A DNA stretch of 11,683 nucleotides from an uncultured Cellvibrionales bacterium. Its GTDB lineage: Bacteria; Pseudomonadota; Gammaproteobacteria; Pseudomonadales; UBA7434. The translations under genes were made by a program, and so were the position numbers. The stretch spans positions 1 to 11,683 of the forward strand of contig CALCNB010000059.1 of the NCBI GenBank assembly GCA_937897785.1. Direction: 5' to 3'. Below are positions 5,917 to 11,683 of this stretch, in pieces. Each line of letters starts with the position of its first letter. Positions within the stretch are counted from its first letter, which is position 1. The notes beneath the pieces are model-generated. The model ran no database searches and was not told the origin of the DNA. It worked only from the letters and a program-made list of their open reading frames with translations.

Positions 5917-7269
5917 TTGTTCAGTAAGTGGTTTGAAAAAAAAGACACAGCATCGTCAGCTGCCGACAATTTGCCAGCAACTCAAAGCATCAGTCGTGCT
6001 GATACCGCTGACTCTGAGCAACGGCCAGCTAAGAAATCACGACCACGGCGAAAAAAACAGGTGGCTAAATCGCAATGGTCGTTAGCACAATTTCAAGTTC
6101 CTGAAAAAGAAGGTCAATCACGCTTTCATGATTTAGAGTTGCCGCTTTCAATTATGCACGCGATTGCCGATTTGGGTTTTGAATATTGCTCGCCTATTCA
6201 GCAAGCGGTGTTGCCCTATACACTTGACGGTTATGATGCGATCGGTAAGGCACAAACCGGTACCGGTAAAACGGCAGCTTTTCTTCTTACCGCCTTAAAT
6301 GATTTGTTGAATAATCCTATTGAAGATGAACGGTTTATGGCTGAGCCTCGCGTTGTGGTTATTGCGCCGACTCGTGAGCTAGTCATGCAAATAGCGAAAG
6401 ATGCACAAGATCTATCAAAATATACTGATCTCAATGTTGAAATGTTGATAGGTGGCGTTGATTATGCAGGTCAATTGAAAAGAATACAGTCTCGTATTGT
6501 TGACATTGTGGTTGCTACTCCGGGCCGATTGATTGATTTCCTAACCCGTAATGATCTTAAACTTGATCAAGTTGAAATTTTAGTGATTGATGAAGCCGAT
6601 CGCATGCTTGATATGGGTTTTATCCCACAAGTAAGGCGTATCGTTAGGGCTTGTCCGGCTAAGCAAAATCGTCAAACCTTGCTGTTTAGCGCCACATTTA
6701 CTGACGATGTGCTACGACTGACCGAGCAGTGGACTATTGATCCAGTTAAGATAGAGATGGAGCCTGATCGAGTCGCGGCAGATACAGTGAACCAAAAAGT
6801 CTATATGATTGCGGCTGAAGACAAATTCACTGTGCTAAAAAATATTTTAAGTTCGGACGAAGTGAGTAGTGCCATTGTGTTTGCTAATCGGCGTGATCAA
6901 ACTCGCTGGTTATATGAGCGGCTTAGCAAAACGCCAGTGACCTGCGGCATGTTATCGGGCGAAGTTGCTCAGCAAAAAAGAACCTCAACTTTAAAGCGCT
7001 TCAAAGAAGGCAAGATAAAAGTATTGGTCGCTACCGATGTGGCAGGCCGTGGTATCCATGTGAATGGCATCAGTCACGTCATTAATTATAACTTACCAGA
7101 AGATCCTGAAGATTATGTTCATCGTATCGGTCGAACTGGTAGAGCAGGTGAGACAGGCACATCCATCAGCTTGGCCTGTGAGGATGATGCATTTATGTTG
7201 CTTGATATTGAGGCAGCACTGGGCCAAAAGCTTGACTGTGAACAGCCTCCTTCAAGCTATACGGAATAA
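5917..7269 (+). CDS. rhlB: DEAD-box ATP-dependent RNA helicase RhlB
   Basis: This 450-residue protein unwinds short RNA duplexes with ATP; in E. coli RhlB works with RNase E in the RNA degradosome. All DEAD-box motifs are present: Q motif GFEYCSPIQ (Q95), Walker A AQTGTGKT (112-119), PTREL (151-155), TPGR (201-204), DEAD (225-228), SAT (258-260), ATDVAGRGI (372-380) and HRIGRTGR (402-409). RhlB is favoured over RhlE, SrmB or DbpA because of the RFHDLELP..GFEYCSPIQ entry and the IGKAQTGTGKTAAFL core. About 65 residues precede the core, including a basic patch PAKKSRPRRKKQ (37-48). The C-terminal tail is only about 20 residues and not basic, unlike the Arg-rich C-tail of E. coli RhlB. Translation starts at TTG with a good ribosome binding site. 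The gene is convergent with bfr (13-nt gap), with no clear terminator between them. Confidence 0.95.
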   Translation: MFSKWFEKKDTASSAADNLPATQSISRADTADSEQRPAKKSRPRRKKQVAKSQWSLAQFQVPEKEGQSRFHDLELPLSIMHAIADLGFEYCSPIQQAVLPYTLDGYDAIGKAQTGTGKTAAFLLTALNDLLNNPIEDERFMAEPRVVVIAPTRELVMQIAKDAQDLSKYTDLNVEMLIGGVDYAGQLKRIQSRIVDIVVATPGRLIDFLTRNDLKLDQVEILVIDEADRMLDMGFIPQVRRIVRACPAKQNRQTLLFSATFTDDVLRLTEQWTIDPVKIEMEPDRVAADTVNQKVYMIAAEDKFTVLKNILSSDEVSSAIVFANRRDQTRWLYERLSKTPVTCGMLSGEVAQQKRTSTLKRFKEGKIKVLVATDVAGRGIHVNGISHVINYNLPEDPEDYVHRIGRTGRAGETGTSISLACEDDAFMLLDIEAALGQKLDCEQPPSSYTE

Positions 7270-7282
7270 CCATCCTAAAAGT

Positions 7283-7753
7283 TTAGCCGCCGATTTGGCT
7301 CTGCAAGTAATTTTCAATGCCAACCGTCTCAATGAGCTTGAGTTGTGTTTCTAGCCAGTCAACATGTTCTTCTTCGGATTCAAGAATACTTTGCAGTAAA
7401 TCTCGGCTGACAAAATCATTAATACCTTCACAGTAAATGATGGCTTCTCTCAAATCAGGAATAGCAATCATCTCAAGCTTCAAATCACAGGCTAACATTT
7501 CTTGGGTATTCTCCCCAATCATGAGCTGGCCGAGTTTTTGTAAATTGGGTAAACCTTCTAAAAAGAGAATTCGTTCAATCAGTTGGTCGGCATGTTTCAT
7601 CTCATCAATGGACTCGTGGTACTCATAATCAGCCAATTGCTTAAAGCCCCAATCTTTGTACATGCGGGAGTGCAAAAAGTACTGATTAATCGCAATCAGC
7701 TCATTTGCCAGGATCTGGTTAAGGTGTGAAATGACATTAGCATCGCCTTGCAT
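7283..7753 (-). CDS. bfr: Bacterioferritin, haem-binding iron-storage protein
   Basis: This 156-residue protein (E. coli Bfr 158) forms a 24-subunit shell that oxidises Fe2+ and stores it as ferric mineral in the cytoplasm. All ferroxidase-centre ligands sit at the positions known from E. coli: E18, E51, H54, E94, E127 and H130, with Y25 nearby. Met52, the axial ligand of the inter-subunit haem, is also present, so this is a haem-binding, catalytically competent subunit rather than one of the variant types. The start at 7753 is fixed by AAGGAG 6 nt upstream; an in-frame ATG at 7786 lacks homology and overlaps the likely promoter. bfd lies 128 nt upstream on the same strand. Its own promoter and Fur-like sequences are seen in that gap. 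The 3' end is convergent with rhlB. Confidence 0.97.
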   Translation of the reverse strand: MQGDANVISHLNQILANELIAINQYFLHSRMYKDWGFKQLADYEYHESIDEMKHADQLIERILFLEGLPNLQKLGQLMIGENTQEMLACDLKLEMIAIPDLREAIIYCEGINDFVSRDLLQSILESEEEHVDWLETQLKLIETVGIENYLQSQIGG

Positions 7754-7785
7754 GCTGCTCTCCTTGATGTATGGAATAAGTAGCA

Positions 7786-7814
7786 ATTCTGCGTATCAAT
7801 GAGGGCTATGTCAA
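7786..7814 (-). promoter_or_regulatory. Predicted sigma-70 promoter of bfr
   Basis: On the minus strand a perfect TTGACA (7809-7814) is followed after 17 nt by CAGAAT (7786-7791), a 4 of 6 match to the -10 box. The implied start is near 7779, leaving a leader of about 26 nt that contains the AAGGAG site. Confidence 0.55.
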
Positions 7815-7837
7815 GATAAGTTATTGATTTATAGAGT

Positions 7838-7880
7838 ATTAATGAGAATGAGAGCGTTTTTCAATATGATAACTATTGAC
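7838..7880. promoter_or_regulatory. Possible Fur-binding cluster upstream of bfr
   Basis: Two adjoining 19-nt windows, 7844-7862 and 7862-7880 (+ strand), each match 12 of 19 bases of the Fur consensus by hand alignment. A third overlapping window at 7838-7856 matches 10 of 19. The cluster lies 24-66 nt upstream of the bfr -35 box, just after the bfd stop codon. That is a position for activation or relief of silencing rather than direct blocking. The second half also contains a perfect 6-bp inverted repeat, TCAATA (7861-7866) with TATTGA (7874-7879). The AT-rich context weakens the call. Confidence 0.35.
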
Positions 7881-7881
7881 T

Positions 7882-8085
7882 TCAAGCGGCATAAAAAAGT
7901 GGGTTGCTGTTCTGTTCTTTTTCGAAAACGGCTTCTTTTAACATTTTATTGGCCACTTCGAGACAGCATCCGCAATTAGTGCCTAATGATAGATTTTGTT
8001 GTAACGCGCGCAAGCTATCAGCGCCACGGTGAATGGCTTGATCGATTTCGCTTTCAGTGATCCGGTTGCAAAGACAAATGTACAT
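7882..8085 (-). CDS. bfd: Bacterioferritin-associated ferredoxin
   Basis: This 67-residue protein (E. coli Bfd 64) carries one [2Fe-2S] cluster and delivers electrons to bacterioferritin, releasing stored iron when the cell is iron-starved. The four cluster ligands fit the family pattern CxC...CxxC: C4 and C6 in MYICLCNRIT, and C38 and C41 in GTNCGCC. An extra cysteine, C40, lies between the last two. The conserved ESEIDQAI helix follows the first pair. The C-terminal dozen residues are variable. There is no strong Shine-Dalgarno sequence before the ATG at 8085. A TATAAT promoter with an embedded Fur-box-like operator lies upstream, which fits the known induction of bfd in low iron. The bfr gene encoding its partner is the next gene downstream. 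Confidence 0.96.
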   Translation of the reverse strand: MYICLCNRITESEIDQAIHRGADSLRALQQNLSLGTNCGCCLEVANKMLKEAVFEKEQNSNPLFYAA

Positions 8086-8125
8086 AGTGTTGGTTAAAAC
8101 CCAATTGAGGTAAGTGCTTGGCTTT

Positions 8126-8156
8126 ATTATACACTATTAACGCTAATCATTACCAA
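8126..8156 (-). promoter_or_regulatory. Predicted sigma-70 promoter of bfd
   Basis: On the minus strand a perfect TATAAT (8126-8131) is preceded by TTGGTA (8151-8156) at 19 nt; GGTAAT at 17 nt is the alternative -35. The implied transcript starts near 8119, about 34 nt before the bfd ATG. The spacer is filled by the Fur-box-like sequence. Confidence 0.6.
8136..8154 (-). promoter_or_regulatory. Fur-box-like operator of bfd
   Basis: The minus-strand 19-mer GGTAATGATTAGCGTTAAT matches 13 of 19 bases of the Fur consensus GATAATGATAATCATTATC. It lies between the -35 and -10 boxes of the bfd promoter, where bound Fe-Fur would block RNA polymerase. This fits low-iron induction of bfd in other gammaproteobacteria (known) but is a prediction here. 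Confidence 0.6.
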
Positions 8157-8235
8157 TTGCAGATGGGTTTTATTAACAGAGGGTATAGTTTCTTAATCGT
8201 ATTAGTAAAAAAGCTAATTTAATAAGGCACTTAGC

Positions 8236-8916
8236 TCATTTATTTGGGGCAGGGGGTGGCCAACCACCCATGGCTTTCCAGCGGTTAACCATGTAACAGA
8301 ATAAGTCGGCAGTTTTTTCTGTGTCATAACGGGCGCTGTGGGCATCGTCATTATCAAAGGGAATACCGGCTTCGAAGCAGGCTTTAGCGAGAACGGTTTG
8401 TCCCAGAGTTAAACCGGCTAAAGAAGCGGTATCGAAGCTAGAAAAAGGATGAAAAGGGCTGCGCTTAATGTCACAACGTTCAGTGGCGGCATTCAAAAAA
8501 TTCTGATCAAAGGCCGCATTGTGGGCAACAATAATGGCGCGCTTACAGCTCATCGTTTTCATTGCTTTGCGGATATGGCCGAATAAGTCGGTCAAAACCT
8601 CTGTTTCAGCTTGTGAGGGGCGCAGTGGATGGTCGGGTTTAATGCCCGTGAATTCGAGTGAGGCAGGTTCAATATTAGCCCCCTCAAAGGGTTTGACATG
8701 ATAGCTATAAGTATCGCCAGGGTAGACGTTGCCAGTGTCATCCATTTGGATGATCGTTGCGGCAATTTCTAGCATGGCATCGGTGCTGGCATTAAAGCCG
8801 CCAGTTTCAATATCAATGACAACGGGTAAGTAGCCGCGAAATCGGTGTTCCATTGTATGCACATTTTTCGGTTCTGGGTTACTGATCTCGTCACTCACTC
8901 TGTTGTTAACCGCCAT
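8236..8916 (-). CDS. rnt: Ribonuclease T (3'-5' DEDDh exoribonuclease)
   Basis: This 226-residue protein (E. coli RNase T 215) trims 3' ends of tRNA and other stable RNAs and turns over the tRNA CCA end. The DEDDh catalytic set is visible: D35 and E37 in VVIDIETGGFN, D137 in AHNAAFD, and H193 and D198 in AHSARYD. FHPFSSFDTASLAGLTLGQT and VNRWKAMGGWP are strong RNase T signatures that separate it from the DNA polymerase III epsilon subunit. The start at 8916 is preferred because GAAGG lies 4 nt upstream; the internal ATG at 8853, just before HRFRGYLP, has no ribosome binding site. The N-terminal 24 residues before the conserved FRG are longer than in E. coli. The gene overlaps the end of pyrC by 22 nt, so the two are probably co-transcribed and translationally coupled. 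Confidence 0.97.
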   Translation of the reverse strand: MAVNNRVSDEISNPEPKNVHTMEHRFRGYLPVVIDIETGGFNASTDAMLEIAATIIQMDDTGNVYPGDTYSYHVKPFEGANIEPASLEFTGIKPDHPLRPSQAETEVLTDLFGHIRKAMKTMSCKRAIIVAHNAAFDQNFLNAATERCDIKRSPFHPFSSFDTASLAGLTLGQTVLAKACFEAGIPFDNDDAHSARYDTEKTADLFCYMVNRWKAMGGWPPPAPNK

Positions 8917-9941
8917 AAAACCTTCTGTCCAGCGCGAAGCGGAATCAATTGATCGTCAGCCATCGGTAAGTGCGAGGGCACTTGCCAGTTTAATTTTTCT
9001 AAGGTCATGGTGCCAGTATTGCGCGGTAGTCGATAAAAGTCAGCACCGTAAAAGCTTGCGAACCCTTCTAGTTTGTCCAGTGCATTCATACTCTCAAATG
9101 CTTCTGCATATAATTCAATTGCTGCATGTGCGGTGTAAGCACCTGCACAGCCACAAGCACTTTCTTTATTGTTTTGGGTATGCGGAGCTGAATCGGTTCC
9201 AAGAAAGAATTTTTTATTACCACTAGTAGCGGCTTCAAGCAAAGCCTGTTGGTGACTTTGCCGTTTCAATATGGGTAGGCAGTAATAATGGGGACGAATA
9301 CCGCCGGCTAGCATATCGTTGCGATTATAAAGCAGGTGATGTGCAGTAATGGTAGCGACAATATTGTCGCTGCTGGCTTTAACAAATTCAACGGCTTGTT
9401 CTGTTGTGATATGTTCAAACACGATACGTAAAGCGGGAAAATCACTGACAACTTGTTTAAGTATTGTTTCAATAAAAAGCGCTTCGCGATCAAAAATATC
9501 AACATCACTATGAGTCACTTCGCCGTGAATGGCCAATACCATGCCGGCTTTTTGCATGGCTTCAAGCGCGGGGTAGATTTTTTTGATATTGGTCACGCCG
9601 CTATCAGAGTTAGTCGTGGCACCGGCTGGGTAAAGCTTTGCCGCATACACTAAGCCGGAGGCCTGTGCCGCTTCTATGGTGGCTGCCGTGGTTAGATCCG
9701 TGAGATATAGCACCATCAAGGGATCAAGCGATAGATTATCATCAACTGCTGCGATAATACGATTACGGTAGGCTTCAGCCTCTACAGCATTGGTGACGGG
9801 CGGGACAAGATTAGGCATCACAATAACGCGGTTAAATTGTTTGGCCGCATCGTTTGCGGTGCGACTTAACGCATCCCCATCTCTAAGGTGGATATGCCAA
9901 TCGTCGGGTTGAGTGAGTGTTAGAGTAGTCTTTGAAGTCAT
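8895..9941 (-). CDS. pyrC: Dihydroorotase (class II, PyrC type)
   Basis: This 348-residue protein has exactly the length of E. coli PyrC. It catalyses the reversible cyclisation of carbamoyl-aspartate to dihydroorotate, the third step of pyrimidine synthesis. The two-zinc site is complete and aligns number for number with E. coli: H16 and H18 in DDWHIHLRDG, K102 (the carbamylated lysine) in YAAKLYPAGATTNS, H139 in IHGE, H177 in FEHIT, and the catalytic D250 in FLGTDSAPH. The ATG at 9941 has a weak AGG 6 nt upstream. rnt follows with a 22-nt overlap on the same strand. The gene is divergent from motY, with a 247-nt gap that must hold both promoters. Confidence 0.98.
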   Translation of the reverse strand: MTSKTTLTLTQPDDWHIHLRDGDALSRTANDAAKQFNRVIVMPNLVPPVTNAVEAEAYRNRIIAAVDDNLSLDPLMVLYLTDLTTAATIEAAQASGLVYAAKLYPAGATTNSDSGVTNIKKIYPALEAMQKAGMVLAIHGEVTHSDVDIFDREALFIETILKQVVSDFPALRIVFEHITTEQAVEFVKASSDNIVATITAHHLLYNRNDMLAGGIRPHYYCLPILKRQSHQQALLEAATSGNKKFFLGTDSAPHTQNNKESACGCAGAYTAHAAIELYAEAFESMNALDKLEGFASFYGADFYRLPRNTGTMTLEKLNWQVPSHLPMADDQLIPLRAGQKVLWRLTTE

Positions 9942-10175
9942 TGCGTGCCTGTATTTAAGAGAAATATAACATATTTCACGGTTATGAGGACAGAGAAATT
10001 ATCTTCATACCAGCATCAATGACGATTGTAGACTAAAATTGATAGACGATGTGATTAACAACGCCAGTCACTCGAACAATTAATTACTCAAGTGGCTGGT
10101 ACTAAGATTCACAATAACGCCGTTAGCGCCATCGAAGTCAATGACCTCATTCCTGCAGCACGGCAGACCAGCGCT

Positions 10176-10181
10176 TAGGAG
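10176..10181 (+). promoter_or_regulatory. Ribosome binding site deciding the motY start
   Basis: TAGGAG lies 7 nt before the ATG at 10189. This selects the start that places a clean signal peptide at the N-terminus, rather than the in-frame ATG at 10141. Confidence 0.7.
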
Positions 10182-10188
10182 AATACGT

Positions 10189-11082
10189 ATGCAACGATTT
10201 AAAATGTTTTACTGGCTGATTTTAGGCCTTGTGGTCAATCCCGTTCAGGCAAATCAGTACCAAGCCGCTATGGACCAGTCGCGATGGTTAGTGTCAAGTC
10301 ATCTATTGTCTTGTCATATGAGTCAGGAAATCCCCGGTTTCGGCCGTGCGTATTTTGAACAGCCGGCAGGTGAATCGCTGCAGTTTTATTTGGCCAGTCA
10401 CCAGCATGCCATGTCAGAGGGTAAGGCATCACTGCGATCGTTAGCACCGGTTTGGAATCCTACTATTGAGGGGCGAGAGTTTGGTCTGATTGACGTGCAG
10501 TCGGGGTCTAGGCCTATTCAGCTAGGGGCCGAACTGGCGTTGCAATTATTAAACGAACTTTATGTTGGTCGCGCGCCTCAGTTTCTTCGTCGCGCGACGG
10601 GCACACATAGCGCTGCTGAACCAGAGACCGTTGAGGTGGGACTATCGGCGGTGAACTTTCGAAGCTCGTTTGCTAGCTACCAACAATGCTTAGAACAGCT
10701 AATGCCGGTGAGCTTGTCTGAGTTGAGTCGTTCAAGGCTACATTTCTTACCCAATGAATCGGCTTTAAATGAGGCTTCACTGGCTTGGTTGACTACCTTA
10801 GTCGAGTTTATTAAGCGTGACGATCAATTGGAGTCTGTCTTTATCGATGGTTATACCGATAACAGTCACTCAGCCCGATACAACCGGGTACTATCGAAAA
10901 GACGTGCCGAAGCTGTGCAAGACTTCTTTCTCCAGCAGGGAGTCAGTGCCGACCTTATTCTACTTCGGTTTCACGGTGAGCGGTTTCCTATCGCGAGCAA
11001 TGAAAATCCTCAGGGACGTGAGCAAAACCGCCGAGTGACGATTCGATTGCAACGTCAGTCCCCCAGATTCGCTCATCGCTAG
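10189..11082 (+). CDS. motY: MotY-type flagellar T-ring protein with OmpA-like domain
   Basis: This 297-residue protein (Vibrio MotY 293) has a signal peptide ending VQA, cleaved before NQYQ (about residue 21/22). In Vibrio, MotY and MotX form the periplasmic T ring that anchors stator units to the polar flagellum. The N-terminal domain holds C42 in SCHMSQEIPGFGRAYF and a second cysteine, C167, a spacing that could form the disulphide known in MotY. The C-terminal OmpA-like peptidoglycan-binding domain (about 183-290) shows HFLPNESALN, FIDGYTDNS, NRVLSKRRAEAV and EQNRRVTIRL. Genomic context supports the call: in Pseudomonas aeruginosa motY lies between argG and pyrC-rnt, as here. No other flagellar gene is in the window, so the gene is separated from the main flagellar cluster. 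A generic OmpA-family lipoprotein is excluded by the lack of a lipobox cysteine. Confidence 0.88.
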   Translation: MQRFKMFYWLILGLVVNPVQANQYQAAMDQSRWLVSSHLLSCHMSQEIPGFGRAYFEQPAGESLQFYLASHQHAMSEGKASLRSLAPVWNPTIEGREFGLIDVQSGSRPIQLGAELALQLLNELYVGRAPQFLRRATGTHSAAEPETVEVGLSAVNFRSSFASYQQCLEQLMPVSLSELSRSRLHFLPNESALNEASLAWLTTLVEFIKRDDQLESVFIDGYTDNSHSARYNRVLSKRRAEAVQDFFLQQGVSADLILLRFHGERFPIASNENPQGREQNRRVTIRLQRQSPRFAHR

Positions 11083-11193
11083 GGCAGAAATCAGCAAATT
11101 GTGTAATTAATGGCGCTCTAACTCCTCTATCTGGTGTTAGCCGCGTCGATTTTTCGATAGACTTATGCTTTATTTCAACACCATGGTCGAAAG

Positions 11194-11219
11194 CCTAATT
11201 CGCTAAAATAGCAATCAGG
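11194..11219. repeat. Imperfect inverted repeat upstream of argG
   Basis: CCTAATTCGCTA and TAGCAATCAGG flank a 3-nt AAA centre. The arms pair at GCTA/TAGC, ATT/AAT and CCT/AGG, with a one-base bulge and one or two mismatched bases. It lies 49 nt before the argG ATG. It lacks a U-tract on the plus strand, so it is not an ordinary terminator for motY. It could be an operator or a leader hairpin of argG. Confidence 0.4.
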
Positions 11220-11268
11220 CAAAATGGCCGCTTCTTGGATTCTATTTTTAAGGCGATGAAATAGCACT

Positions 11269-11683
11269 ATGAGTGATATTAAAAAAGTAGTTTTGGCGTA
11301 TTCCGGTGGACTTGATACTTCGGTGATCGTGAAATGGTTACAAGAAACCTATCATTGTGAAGTAGTGACGTTTACCGCGGATATAGGGCAAGGTGAGGAG
11401 GTCGAGCCGGCCAGATCGAAAGCCCAGGCGCTAGGCGTAAAAGAAATTTATATCGATGATATGCGTGAAGAGTATGTGCGCGATTATGTTTTCCCTATGT
11501 TTCGAGCTAACGCCATTTATGAGGGCGAGTATTTATTAGGAACGTCGATCGCCCGCCCTTTGATTGCTAAGCGGATGATTGATATTGCCAACGAAACCGG
11601 TGCTGATGCGATTTCACACGGTGCAACGGGCAAAGGCAATGATCAAGTACGATTTGAACTCGGTGCTTACGCGCTCAAACCGG
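11269..11683 (+). CDS. argG: Argininosuccinate synthase, N-terminal part (3' end outside window)
   Basis: The frame from the ATG at 11269 stays open to the right edge, giving 138 full codons of a protein usually about 400 residues long. The enzyme joins citrulline and aspartate using ATP to make argininosuccinate, the penultimate step of arginine synthesis. The N-type ATP pyrophosphatase P-loop AYSGGLDTS is at 10-18. FTADIGQGEE, LLGTSIARPLIAK and HGATGKGNDQVRFE are family signatures for nucleotide and citrulline/aspartate binding. The closest Shine-Dalgarno-like sequence, AAGG at 11250-11253, is about 15 nt from the ATG, which is far. A minimal ATG-AAA-TAG lies between them at 11256-11264. 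The 186-nt gap after motY contains an inverted repeat and suggests a separate promoter. Confidence 0.96.
   Translation, partial: MSDIKKVVLAYSGGLDTSVIVKWLQETYHCEVVTFTADIGQGEEVEPARSKAQALGVKEIYIDDMREEYVRDYVFPMFRANAIYEGEYLLGTSIARPLIAKRMIDIANETGADAISHGATGKGNDQVRFELGAYALKP

Noticed and set aside
7064..7354. Plus-strand reading frame across the rhlB end and bfr 3' end
   Set aside because: It is a shadow frame: it overlaps two well-supported genes and resembles no family.
7754..7786. Longer bacterioferritin starting at 7786
   Set aside because: Bacterioferritins begin MxGD/MQGD as at 7753, and AAGGAG sits at the right distance from that ATG only.
7861..7879. TCAATA/TATTGA inverted repeat as a bfd terminator
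   Set aside because: The 6-bp AT-rich stem would be unstable, and on the bfd strand it is followed by A residues, not T.
8903..9226. Plus-strand frames opposite pyrC
   Set aside because: They are antisense to a fully conserved dihydroorotase and show no protein features.
10093..10109. TGGCTG sequence upstream of motY as a sigma-54 promoter
   Set aside because: The -24-like TGGC has no GC at the required -12 distance.
10141..10188. Longer MotY starting at 10141
   Set aside because: It puts 16 polar residues before the signal peptide and has no ribosome binding site; TAGGAG favours 10189.
11109..11150. CTAAC...GTTAG hairpin after motY as a terminator
   Set aside because: Only about 5 bp pair with a long loop; the T-run downstream is not adjacent to the stem.

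Overview
This window looks like a chromosomal segment from a moderate-GC gammaproteobacterium, probably a marine relative of the Pseudomonas/Cellvibrio group. Nearly every gene has a clear gammaproteobacterial homologue. Two blocks match gene orders known from pseudomonads: hemA-prfA-prmC at the left, and bfr/bfd, rnt-pyrC, motY, argG at the right. No tRNA, rRNA, CRISPR array, transposase or prophage gene is visible. The species cannot be named from the sequence alone.

Left block (1-2451, + strand): the end of hemA (glutamyl-tRNA reductase), prfA (release factor 1) and prmC (the methyltransferase that modifies the GGQ glutamine of release factors). Middle block (2495-5552, - strand): two genes that together resemble a two-component system. 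The first encodes an 858-residue soluble sensor-kinase-like protein with a receiver-like domain, about three PAS domains and a kinase core. The second encodes a 143-residue stand-alone receiver. Both have lost the residues that define catalysis, including the phospho-accepting histidine, the ATP-binding boxes, and the receiver acidic pair, Thr/Ser and Lys. This pair is the most unusual content of the window.

Right block (5917-11683): rhlB, a DEAD-box RNA helicase with a TTG start, is divergent from the kinase-like gene and convergent with bfr. Iron-storage genes bfr (bacterioferritin) and bfd (its [2Fe-2S] ferredoxin partner) follow on the - strand. bfd has a well-placed Fur-box-like operator over its promoter. 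The pyrC-rnt pair (dihydroorotase and RNase T, - strand, overlapping by 22 nt) comes next. motY (flagellar T-ring protein) is divergent from pyrC. argG (argininosuccinate synthase) runs off the right edge.

The window therefore combines housekeeping functions (haem and arginine/pyrimidine synthesis, translation termination, RNA processing), iron storage and mobilisation, flagellar motor assembly, and one apparently non-catalytic signalling pair of unknown role.
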